Assembly: GCF_050908995.1 (NCBI RefSeq)
Contig: NC_135122.1
Coordinates: 16,656,501 to 16,720,500, forward strand
Direction of reading: 5' to 3'
Length of the DNA stretch: 64,000 nt
Source: Andrena cerasifolii
Lineage: Eukaryota; Arthropoda; Insecta; Hymenoptera; Andrenidae
Position numbers and translations under genes: made by a program. Positions 45,501 through 56,115 of the stretch are shown here, one piece after another. The notes under the pieces were generated by a model. It did no database searches and was not told where the DNA came from. It saw nothing but the letters and a program-made list of their open reading frames with translations. Every line of letters begins with the position of its first letter. The stretch's first letter is position 1.

Positions 45501-48500
45501 GATCCTTTATCTTTCGATCTTTATCATCGAGCAAGGATCACGGATAGTCGGTGCAGGAGCACACAAATTAATTCGGTACACACGGGGTGAAAACTAATTG
45601 TCCCTGCATACCTTGCGACCTCGAAACTTGCCCCCATTCCTCCCTCCTCCTCGTGGCCACCATTTAATTCGGCCCTTGAGCGGTCGAACACGGCATTCGG
45701 AATCCACCTAGCCCAATATTTACCAGACGAAACGATCCCCTCGACTTTTATTTCGGATTATGGCAGCGAGGCCGGTCGATTGACCAGGCCGCGCGGCGAC
45801 ACCGGCGCTGCGGGCAATCGCGCGGAAATCAAAAACCTATTTGAAATATCGTGGACGCGGCCCGTTACTGTCTGTTACGGTGGCCGTGTCCCGGCGACGA
45901 TCCAGCCGCCCATCGGCCGCTGTAATACGCCAAATGCGACGCGTTAGCCTCGTGTCCGTCGCAAATTGAACGAATCCGATTCGATAAAATTCCGCGCGAT
46001 GATCCCGCGCGAAGTGGGCTCGTCGTTCCGTTCCGAATAATTGGTCATCGCCGGTTCTCGAGGTAATAAATACACCGGTAGTTTCGCGCCGGGCTCTCTC
46101 TTTTCCGTCCGCGATAAACGATCGCGATGGAAATTTGTAACGCGACCCTCCCTATCTCGTTCGCTTTATTTACAACGCGTCGACCATTTTTTTTCCCCCC
46201 GCGAACCCCGCTCGAAGGACAGGCTCGATAAATTGATTCCAGTTGACGTCGTTATCGCGAGCCGGTGGCGTGGATTTCTCGCTGGTTCCGCGGAAATTCC
46301 ACGGAATTGAAACGTCTGGCCCGCCGTTCCGCGAGCGCCCGCCGGCCAATCCCGAAGATGTCGCCCTTTTCTCAGGGAGGCTTTGCCAAGTCTCCGGCGA
46401 ATGTGTTAATTTAATAAGCTAATTTGGCGCCGGGCCAACGTCCCGAGGTTTCCGGTTTCCATCCGGGCCAAATTGTGCGCCGCGGCGGCATCGAATAATT
46501 AATTAATTATCGGATCCACCGACTTGCCGCTACTACCTGTATAATGCTAACGATCCCGGCCTTAAATGGCTTAAATCGAATTACTCCTCTGGTTTTTGTT
46601 TTCGCCATTAACGACGGCGGACTGTTTCCCCCCCGGCCTCGAGTCGATAACAATCGCTTCCTAATCAGCAGGAGCGGGCAATGAAACAATTACTGGGCAG
46701 GGAGACCCGGAACGCGGGAAGCCCGTGGCGAAAGCCGCGGGATAAATGTGCGCGAGGTACAGAGGTGCATGAAGAAAAAAAAAAACAAATCGTTTGATTG
46801 TCTCGGAGAGTACCCTCATCCGCTGATACCTACATTTCTCGATACGTGAAATTTATGATTTTCCCGTGCACGCTATTGTTAGAAATAAAATGAAAGGTAC
46901 GCGGAGGAAGGCGCACGGCCTGGTAGAACATGCAGTCTGAAGCTGTTTTCGCGTCGTTTCCCGTGGGATATCGAGGATGCTGAAAACAGCGTGTATAGGT
47001 ATAACATCAATGTCGATATTGTCCGCGTTTTGCTCGTTATTTTTCGTTCTCATGTATACAACCCCCTGATACCCGGAGAATACGGGACGCATCGAATGGA
47101 GATCGGTTTAAGCCCTTCGGAAAATGGAAACGTCCCTGCCTCGCCGGCTGATTCTTTTTTTTTTCCTCCGGAGACATTAGCGCATCGCGCCGAATCAATT
47201 TCTTTCGCGAGATTTCTCTGCCTCCCTCCGCACACCCTTTCCACTCGAATACCCCGGTCGACGACGTAGCCAATTCACGGAGGAGACGATTCTTCGGCGG
47301 GCGCCCGGCCTCGCCGCAGTTCGCGATTGAATTCACGCGCGGGGACGTGAAAATTATCAGCCGCGGGGATTTGCATTTGATAATGCCAACCACGCGAACC
47401 AGCGCCGATCGTAGGCGCGCGCGTGCAGATGTTCGTGTATTTACAAGGCTGTAGTTGAATTCACATCGTAGTTTCTAATCAGGAAACTACGCTGCCTGAC
47501 TCGGTCGTCCTCCCAGCCACTCCCTGGTTTGTGCTCTCCCTCAGATCATCTCTCCATATCAGATACGGCCGCCTAATGAATTTATGGCGTTCATTTCGAA
47601 TGCTATCAACGCTCAGCCGAGACAGATTTATCGCCGATTTACGTACAACGCGGAGGCGGCTCCCCTTGGAAACGGCAATTCCAATTCTGGTGCACGCGCG
47701 CTGATTTTCCTTCGACCCTTCCGCGGCAGCCACCCCCTCCATTCTACGCTGTCCCTGCGAATCAACAAAATTGTACGCTTCCGGGTAATGTTTGCCCTTT
47801 GAAGTTTCAATCTACCTTCAGAGAAGCCTTCTTCTTTGTTCGCCTGCTCTAACAATCGGAATACACTTTTACCCCCAGAAATTTAATCACGGTGCCACCC
47901 TACCCCGGGTTTATATTATCCGCCTTTCGCTCCGGAGCTAAGTAACTATACAAGTTCATCGCGCACGAAACGCTTTCTCCAAGTGTCCGTCGACCCTCGA
48001 GGGGTGCTCGCCTCTGTTTGCCGTGGCAATCAAAGTGTACACCGAGGCTGGGAAAGTTAATTATCCGAGCTTGCGTCATCGCGTCTAATTCGGCGGCCGG
48101 GCTTCCGTTATTAACGGTTTAATGCGCCATGAACGGCGCACGGCGGGAGTCGCGTGTTTAAATACTCTGCCCTGTCGGGCGGACGGTGTGTCAGCAGCGA
48201 GGTCAGCCCCGGCGAATCGTATTCTCGTCACAGCTGGCCATGACCGATGCCCGTGGCGCAGCGGATATTTTAAAACTATTAAGCCCGCAATTTACAGTAA
48301 TGACCGTTATCGCGCAGCAAAGTAACTCGTATAGGCAAATGCCCTTCCATTACGCGCAGCGTAGTAATTAAGCGGCGGTGTCCCGCAACAATCCACGTCT
48401 GCCCAGCACGCTGTAAAATCTACGCGCAGCGTCGCCTCGCCGTGTTTACAACGGATGGTCGATTCGACGAAACTTATTACAGTTGGCGAGTTTAACGAAT

Positions 48501-48751
48501 CCTTGGTTCGCCCTTCGCCATCGACCGGCCGAAACCCGTTGCCGCTGCCCGCGGTACATATGTACGTCGGGGGATTGGATAAAGGGCCGTGATGAAGGGA
48601 CCCGCGGGCGTGATGTACGACAATGGATTTTCCTGGGAAAGCATTCGTCTAATAACGTTTGCAAAGTTCACCTTGCCGCGGCAGCGCAACCGGCGCTGCT
48701 GCAGCGGCACGCGATTTATCAATCGCGACGTCTCACAGCGGGGAAGTTCTG
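45501..48751. other. GC-rich non-coding stretch, no supported gene
   Basis: This is unique-looking CpG-rich DNA with scattered TAATTAATT words (for example 46495-46510), which are common in intronic enhancers but not diagnostic. One perfect hairpin at 47467-47491 is listed separately. No domain-bearing frame was recognised. Confidence 0.5.
47467..47491. other. Perfect short hairpin
   Basis: CGTAGTTTC and GAAACTACG flank the 7-base loop TAATCAG, giving a 9-bp perfect stem. It is too short for a microRNA precursor, and no T-run follows. It may be chance. Confidence 0.4.
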
Positions 48752-49798
48752 CGATTTTATGGCCAACACCACAAAAATAAATTTTTGAATTCGACAAAAC
48801 AAATGCAAATGTAAATTGAAGAACTAATATTAGCATCAAATGCCTCTAATTTTACTGTTAAATGTTTTAATAGAAAGATCGTGTAGACTGTCAAATATTT
48901 ATGTCCATGTGAGGTTAGAACGATCGCAAAGGATTAATCTAGATTTTCGAGTTACTTCAAACATTTATATCGTATTATCCAAAGTTCCGAAAATAATTTG
49001 AAGGCATGGATTGAATAGCAGATATCCAGATGTTCAGTCTTCCCGCGGACACCCTGTACATTACAAACCTTTTTATTCTTTTTTAAACGATTTAATTCAG
49101 CTATAATCCTCTGTTTGATTGTTTGTATTAATAGATTTTATGTTATTTTACAAGTATTATCAAGCGCAGTAGATGTTAAAATATTTCAAATTTATGCTGT
49201 AGAAGCGGCAAAATTATTTGTTGCATTATATCCTTGGTACATGATGCCTACTACCGTGCACAAAGTTTTAATTCATGGCTCTCGCATAATCGAAAATTCT
49301 GTCCTTCAAATTGGACAGCTTTCGCAGGAATCTCAAGAAGCACGGAATAAGGATATTAAAAAGTACCGACAAAATTCTTCTCGAAAATGCTGAAAGGAAA
49401 AAACTATGGAGGATGTTTCCAATTGGCTGCTATTATCGTCAAATCCACTAATTAGTAATTTAAGAAAATTTCCCGATACAAAATTTAAAAGCTTGTCACC
49501 AGAAACGATAACCCTTCTTCTATGTCCTGCTGCACTGTAGCAGAGGCATGCTCTGACAAAGAAAGAATTGTATAAATGTAAATAATAAAAAATCTTTATC
49601 GTTCGTAATTTTTGTACGTGCTGTTTTTCGGACAATTTATTTCCTCATATATCAGAACGTAAAAGTGCTGAATTTTATATATTAAAAATAAGTTTTCAGG
49701 TTTTCAACCACGATAATGCATATAGTTTTTCAATTGACATTTGCATTAATTTTATCAGATTCAAAATCTTCATTTTTGTGGTCTAGTCCATAAAATCG
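48752..49798 (+). mobile_element. DNA transposon relic with ~66-bp TIR CGATTTTATGG
   Basis: The left end (CGATTTTATGGCCAACACCA) and the inverted right end (CGATTTTATGGACTAGACCA) are complementary for about 66 bp with some mismatches, continuing through CCACAAAAAT, TTTTGAAT and AATGCAAATGT. Within the 1047-bp island lies a decayed plus-strand protein (49115-49540). An internal GGACACCCTGTA at about 49047-49058 is the inverse of TACAGGGTGTCC, a common transposon end, and may mark a nested insertion. No target duplication was found. The superfamily is unknown. Confidence 0.75.
49115..49540 (+). pseudogene. Decayed transposon protein, TVHKVL family (copy 2)
   Basis: This plus-strand frame is interrupted once, by TGA at 49391-49393, and continues in the same frame to TAG at 49538-49540. 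It contains IYAVEAAKLFVALYPW, MMPTTVHKVLIHGSR, IGQLSQESQEARNKDIKKYR, and, after the stop, LLLSSNPLISNLRKFP and LSPETITLLL. The same motif order occurs in the fragment at 34365-34621. There is no ATG at the frame start, so the N-terminal part is missing. I recognise this as a transposon-encoded C-terminal region seen in arthropod repeats but cannot give its superfamily or catalytic residues. The single stop may derive from a CGA codon. Confidence 0.7.
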
Positions 49799-50909
49799 GA
49801 AAATTTCCCCACTGTGTGTCTCTAAATTTATCCGCGGCCGCTGCGTTAATATCCCCTTGCTCATTTTCTTTATCACCCTTCGTTACACCCCGCAGACTCG
49901 CACACCCATCGATCTTCCCTTCGAAGAAGCGTGGAACACCTGTCCGGGGATCCTAAATTGCCAGTTTTGTCCGATTTCGGTTGCCGTTGGTTCGCGGAAC
50001 GGTAACCGCCGGCCCCAGAAACGTGGCGAGCGAGAAATCGCCGGCCGAGTCCATCCCCATCGAATCGGACCCCATCAATCGAACCGGCCGCGTTACGTAT
50101 CGAACGAACAACGGTCGCCATTAAATAAACCGAACAATTTATCGTCGACTTTCGCGATCCCCCCCGTCCGCCATCGATCTTGCGTTTCACCAGTGTCAAG
50201 GTAAACCACGCTTTCGCGTTGTTACGCTCTGATAACACTAATCTGTAGTTACTGGCCGGTCGATGTACCCCCGGATGTACGGTCGTGTGCGTGCACGTTT
50301 GGCCAGCCCGTCTCTACCCCCTTCGCGCAACCCCCGCCCTCGGTCTAGGTGTGTAGGTGGGCAACATTATCGGTAAATCCGTGACAGAGTCGCGCAGCGG
50401 CGGTTCGATGGGGTTGGGGGAAAACAGTGGAGAGAAGGCGTGGGACCGGCGGGGACACGGGGACGAGAATTGACCACCGTTCTAACTGCTACAAAATAGG
50501 CGTGCGGTCGCGTTTGAAATCCGGATACGGCTATTCTGCTTTCGAGTTTAATGCCTGGCCACCCCCTTCGATCCGCGCCACCCCCGGCACGACCGATCGT
50601 ATTCGATATTGATTTATGAGCAGCGAATCGATGCGCGCCACCCGTGATTTCTTGTTTATCGCTTTTATCGTTCGCCGCCGACCTCGCTGGAACTTTCAGA
50701 TCGATCACCTTCGACGCTGCCTTGTAATCCTCCGCCGAGCAGGTCCCGTTTTATGGGCGAGCCGAGTGGACACGCGCGGGCCTTTAACGAGGGACAGGTC
50801 CGAAGTGTCTCTTAGTTCTTGGTTCTTGTAGAGAGGCACTTCGAGCTTTTCACCGTTCCATCGTAAGGTTTCGACAGCTCTCATGTTCCAGAGGATTCTT
50901 ATACCTAAA
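49799..50909. other. GC-rich stretch, no supported gene
   Basis: Host-like DNA lies between two transposons. Overlapping frames on both strands have no recognised domains. Confidence 0.45.
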
Positions 50910-51818
50910 GCCGGATCCAGACTTGAATGAATATACGCTGAGCAAGGCTGAACGCGCGCGAATATTCTGATGCGGACGGGTGAAACGGTAGCCAGGGTCG
51001 CATGCTTCTACGTCGGAAAGGGTGAGCGCGAACGCATATCGTCGGTGATACTGCAACACCGCGTATGAACAGTTTGTAAATACCGCGTATCTGCAAAAGT
51101 AGCAAAATTGAGATTTCGAGCCCACGGTTGCCAAGCGCTGTTTCGCTTTTTTTTTTTAAAAGTCACGCCATGTGAAATAGCCAATAGGAAGACGCCTAGG
51201 AAGACATACCCTATGATAGACTTTAAAGCTCTATTTTACTAAATAATTTGTCTTTCTTTTCTTCACTACACCCTGCATTGTTCTTAATTCATACAGCCTG
51301 AGCGCCTCGCTGTTGTGTTAAAAAATTACACGAGACTATTTTTAACGAATTCAGCTTAAAAAAATATAAATAATTTTTCATGAAATTTCCTTCATTATGG
51401 TCCGAATTACGTCGTTCTTGGTGTTAGTTTCATCGGCGATACATAAGGAATCAATTGACGTCGTTTTCGCAAAGATCTGATGAGAAACTCTTGGACATTT
51501 CTGACTGTTTAATGGTATTCCAACCGTTTCGAGGGTCGAAACCCATAAAATTCGGTGAGGCACTGCGGGGGGGGTTTTCCTCGCTACAGGGTAGCAGGCG
51601 TCGCTGGAGAATCACCCTGTATTGGTAAACAGGATGACTCGGAGGGTTGAGCTGTAAGTTTATTTAGCTAATCACACCATCTTCACGACTGTGGAGTGGG
51701 CTAAGCTAAGCACAGAAGTTGGTAAAGAAAGACACAACGGCACTTTCGAACTCTCCGCATGCGTCATTCGTGCGCGCTAAGCCTGCTCAGCGTATACGCA
51801 TTCAAGTCTGGATCCGGC
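50910..51818. mobile_element. DNA transposon relic with TIR GCCGGATCCAGACTTGAATG
   Basis: The first 20 bp at 50910 and the last 20 bp ending at 51818 are perfect inverted complements. Similarity continues about 30 bp further (TATACGCTGAGCA, CGCGC.CGAAT). The 909-bp interior is AT-rich in its middle and includes a minus-strand frame (51378-51563) without a recognised domain, plus the word GAATCACCCTGTA at 51609-51621. The inverse of that word, TACAGGGTGATTC, is a frequent transposon end, so a second element may be nested. No flanking duplication was identified and the superfamily is unknown. Confidence 0.75.
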
Positions 51819-52499
51819 AGAGATGTGATACCGTTGTTGGAAGACGCAGTCAGAGTTGGACATTATTCGAACAAATTTTTATAATAATCTTCGAATAAAA
51901 GTTTCGAATAAAATAAACTTTTAAAAATTCATGCCCACGGATCGAGAATCCTCGCAGCTCCTCGCCCGTTTACGCACGACCGCCTTTCCAGCAGCCGAAG
52001 CGTCGCGCGAGTACAGCCGGCGGAATAATCGTGCTACGTCGCGGAACGAGGTATGTCTGGCGCGACGAGCGGCGCGTATTAGTGTGAAATTACGGAAACG
52101 GGGGTGGCGAGAAGGTTACACAGGGGAGGTTGAAAAAAAAGGAGGAGGAGGAGGTGGAAGATCCCGTGAACAGACGATGAACTCGCGAAACCCTTCTGAA
52201 ATGGAGTCACGAGCAGATCGGGCTCGTTTCAGCGAGTCTGACATGTCCCCGTCATAAATCTGCGGTGCTCAGTAGCTCGGGCGCGCGGGGCGCAAGTTTA
52301 TAACGTGACGGAGACCGAGGGAGCTGCTGGCGGAGAGACAGGTCGCGAACGTGGGAGCGAGAGGAACCTGGGGAGCAAGGACGAAGCGTAGATGGAGAGG
52401 GTGGGAGGAGAGAGTGCGCGGGTAGCACAAAAGTTATTAAATTTGATTAGACTCCGCCGCATAGCTGCGCTGCAACGAGGATAGGCTAGGTAGCGCCCT

Positions 52500-52540
52500 C
52501 GCTAGATAGAGAGAGAGTGAGAGAGAGAGGGAGAGAGAGT
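52500..52540. repeat. GA-rich microsatellite
   Basis: Interrupted GA units (GATAGAGAGAGAGTGAGAGA and on to TATAGGGCGG) occur in GC-rich DNA. GAGAG words suit a GAGA-factor type regulatory site next to a CpG-rich block, but simple-repeat origin is as likely. Confidence 0.7.
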
Positions 52541-52968
52541 ATAGGGCGGGAATGGGTCTGCGAAAGGGGGTAGATTTCACCTGGGGTTAGGTGGGGTTGG
52601 TGGTCGCGGCCGAGACACGAGGGTATGAGTTTCGAACTGGTATGGGTGCCTCGGGTATCTACGGCTTATGACGCTCCTTCTCCCTTCTCCCTTCTGTCTT
52701 TCTCATTCCCTTCCGAACCACCCACGAGCCAGTCGCATTCCCTTGTTCCGTTCGTCGCGAATTCCCCGCTGCCCTGCCCGTCCCCCGCCCTCGTCCATCG
52801 CGCTTCCGCCGGACCTGTATCGTATTAAATATAATTGTTAAAGTTCTTCCGCGCGCGCGCGCGGGTATTACGAGCGTTCGGGGGCGATTTACGTTATTGT
52901 CGCGGAAAGGGCGCAACGGTCCGCCCGTTTCGCTCGTTAATACGCCGGCGAAGTTGGAGCTGCTGACC

Positions 52969-52997
52969 GCGCTCAGCGACGTCACGTCGCTGAGCGC
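52969..52997. other. Perfect 13-bp-arm palindrome in a CpG-rich block
   Basis: GCGCTCAGCGACG, loop TCA, then CGTCGCTGAGCGC form an exact hairpin or a 29-bp dyad-symmetric site. It contains an ACGTCA half-site. A GC-alternating tract lies 106 bp upstream. The dyad may be a protein-binding site or may be selected against in assembly; its function is unknown. Confidence 0.6.
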
Positions 52998-53369
52998 GAC
53001 GCTCGTTACGTGCCGTGTCGCGTTTGGTAGTCGATCGAAATCATCCGCAGTAGGTATTGTTCGGGGCCGCCTCGAGCCGCCGACCAGGATAAACCACTCG
53101 TCTACGTGGAAATAAAATGGAAGAGCCGGGGCCGAGCGTGTTTGTTGTCGGACCCGGTTGGCGCGACGCGCTCGCCCGCCCTGCCCCGATATCCGAACGT
53201 GGATGCTTTATTTGAGGAGGGGCATGATCAACGTTCCGGGGGCGAGAAGAGACAAACACGCGAGAACAATCTGCGAAAGTTTCTCGATCATCGACCGGGC
53301 CACCGGGGAGCTGTTCGCTCGCGATTTACGGCGAGGGAGCCAGAGGTGGAGACGGGATGGGTGGAGGAC

Positions 53370-53385
53370 AAAAAAAAAAAAAAAA
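53370..53385. repeat. A16 homopolymer
   Basis: This is an uninterrupted A-run in a purine-rich stretch. There is no retroelement body on either side. Confidence 0.85.
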
Positions 53386-54730
53386 GAAGAGAGAGACACG
53401 GCGTTCGATCGATCGCCTCCTTTGTCGGCAATCGTACCGTGACTGAACGACAGGTACCGGGAATAATCCGTACTAAAATCCTTGGAGACTGTACTCCGAC
53501 AGACGGCCCTATTCAATCGAACGTCACATAACCGTCGATTTTTCTGCCTCCTCGTTCTATTCACGCTTTGTGCCGTATTGCTTTTTACGCGGCGCGTTCA
53601 GCTTCAGTTAATGATGCAGTTCGTTTCCCCGTGAAATGCCGCGATCCTCCCCCGGCTGCCGTGTTTCGTTACATGCGAGACCTCCGACGCGAATCCAGGT
53701 GGTAGAGTCGCCGGGGTTTACGCTGCGACTACAGTTTTTAGCGAGTGTTTATTCTCCAACTTGAAATCAGCCACCCTCGCTCCTGATCGCTCGCGATCAG
53801 TCACCACGGTCGATTACCATTTACATGGGCAAATCTGGAATAAATTCCGGAGTTAATGCCGCGATATTTATTGGCATTTGTTACGAGGTCGTCGGAGCTA
53901 TCGGTGCAAATACAGACATATCGCCTGCCCGCCGTGAAATTCACTGCGGCTCGAGCGGGAGGGGTCTTGCATAATCCAACCATTCGCGGCGTCGTTTTGC
54001 GCCCGGAGGCGTCAAGCGTGGCGCCTTGCCTCGATCCTCCGGCTCCCGCCGAGAGGGATTTCGGGGGGCAGCTAGTGAAAACACCGGGCCGTGTTTTTCC
54101 GTGGCCACGCTTACCTGTGTAGACCCGTCGCCGTACACGCTCCCGACAGTCGGTGCGCTAAGCCGACACAGGAGAATGGCTCCGCGCGGGATCAGACAGT
54201 GGTGCAGCCCACATGTAGGTCAGCCTTGACTGCGACAGTACGTGCTCCGTAAGCTGAGCCAGGCCAGGTGTCGCCTCTCTTCTGGTCCTGAATTCCAGCG
54301 TCTTCTCGTCACCTTCCTTTTTTTTTTTTTAAACTCCATGTAACAGCACCCACAGCCGTGCTGCATGCTCTAACCCGATCGTATCTTCTAGCTGGGGGAT
54401 ACGTATGTGCTGTTTCGAGGTTTAAAAGTGACTACAACTGTCGCCCGTGTAATCTTGCTGCAGTAATAAGAAAATTTTCTTACTTCGCGCTTAACAAACC
54501 TCGCCGTTTCTTTCGTTTCGAATGGCACTGAGGAAAAAGGGGATAAATCCCGTGGGAAATCGACTTATCGGCAGAAGGATTCGAGCCACCCTCGCTCTTT
54601 GTCATCGCGCAAAATTGGCCCAGCGGCCGTGTCCGTGCCGCAGAATGCGCGTTTAATGACGTTATCAAAGGTATGCTGACCGCGATCGTACAGCTATTTC
54701 GGTAAATTATGTCGCGCTGCGCACTGCTGC

Positions 54731-54761
54731 GGGGGAGAGAGAGGGCGGAGGGGGAGGGGGG
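54731..54761 (+). other. G-quadruplex-prone motif
   Basis: GGGGG, GGG, GGGGG and GGGGGG runs are separated by loops of 1-7 bases on the plus strand. This is a pattern match only. Confidence 0.5.
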
Positions 54762-55741
54762 TTGGCTCGAGGAATCCCTCAGAATACCAATAGCTACGGG
54801 TCTAATTACGAGCGTACAGTTAACAGCGACCAATATTGCTATTAAGCTACTCTGACCGTTCTCCACTTGTCTGAGCAGCGCCGGTTCTGTCAAATCATTC
54901 TGCTGCTTTATGAATGCTCTATAAATACGATCTCCGCGCATCCTTTCATGTGTCGACAGTGGGCATCGTTTAGAGATCGACTCGATGCGGCGACGATCGC
55001 AATTACCGTGCGCCAATATCGGTGCCGATCGGTTTTCCCTATACTTCCGGCAGGCAGCTGGACGAATTTGCTCGGTTCCAATTACGGGGATTTGCCGAGG
55101 CCCACGAATGATGATCACGATGGTTGTGCCATTCCAACAGACGGAGCGGGTCTGTCAAATATCCGCTGAAACGGCCAGGAATTTCGAGAACGTTTCGGCC
55201 GACTCCGATGAAATCCACGTGGCCGCGCAATTTGCCGGCAGAAAATTTCGTGCTCCTTCGTTCCCTGCGATCTGCGGTCAGGGATATCGAAAACCGCGCA
55301 GTTTCGGTCTAAATACCGCTCGCGGAATTTCGGATTTTTTCCGCGTCCACGCGGCTCGAATTGTATCGGAGCTGGCCGCTTTGGCGATTTCGCCAGCTGC
55401 GCGATGGGCAGGCTTCAATTCGCAACTCTGTTCAGTGGGTGACTGGGATCATCGAGTTTGCTAAAGGTGTTGATGATTATTCTAGAGTCGCCGGGGATAG
55501 CGGTTGTTGAGAAGAGAAAGCGTGAGATTTCAAATCCGAAAATAAGTCGACTGCGTATCGCCGTGTATGGGTTAGGAGATACGCGTTTGGTTTTCGTCAA
55601 AGTCAAGTGTTGGACCAGCCATTTATTACCGAGGTTCGTGTCCTCGCCTAAGGGTTCGTGTATGTTGGAGCTGCGATTATAGCGAAGAAAAAGAAATATT
55701 TCTTTCTCGACGCTTTTATCGCTGGTCATCTACTTATGTAG

Positions 55742-56115
55742 TAGGGTAGACCGGGGGCGATAGTAACAGGGGGGAGATTGTAACTCGTTAAATATCTCAA
55801 AACATATGATAGGTATTAACACAAATTTTGGATATATGATGAAGAATGACATTTCGAATGCACACATCCATATCCTAGCTGTATAGATACACAATAGACA
55901 TGCATAGTGAAGAAAATAACTTTTCGATACCCTAAAGTAATTTTTCCTACTGATTTAAAATTATAATATATATACTCCCTTTGCAAGTACGTGTTTTCTC
56001 TATTTTTTAATATTTAATCTGGCCATTCTTTAAGTAATACTGATCGTTGAGCGGTGAGCACTGCCATTCGGAACCAGATTATCTAAAATAAAAAATAAAA
56101 AAAAATTTCGTTAGT
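55742..56115. mobile_element. Solo transposon end plus AT-rich body (G-run TIR type)
   Basis: The AT-rich island opens TAGGGTAGACCGGGGGCGAT at 55742 and continues with AGTAACAGGGGGGAGATTGT. The repeated G-run followed by a pyrimidine-poor word resembles the ends of the TA-flanked elements at 6132 and 62493. A matching inverted end was not found within the next few kb, so the element is truncated or highly decayed, and its right limit is approximate. Confidence 0.4.

Larger units (their letters stand above)
51819..55741. other. GC-rich non-coding stretch with simple repeats and palindromes
   Basis: No gene is supported. The frame 54480-55118 (minus, 212 codons) overlaps plus-strand frames and lacks a domain. 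The stretch contains GA-rich DNA (52500-52540), a GC alternation (52851-52863), a perfect 29-base palindrome (52969-52997), an A16 run (53370-53385) and a G-quadruplex-prone run (54731-54761). Confidence 0.5.

Noticed and set aside
54480..55118. 212-codon minus-strand frame
   Set aside because: No domain is recognised, it is overlapped by plus-strand frames of similar length, and its composition is rich in Arg/Ser as expected from shadow translation of GC-rich DNA.
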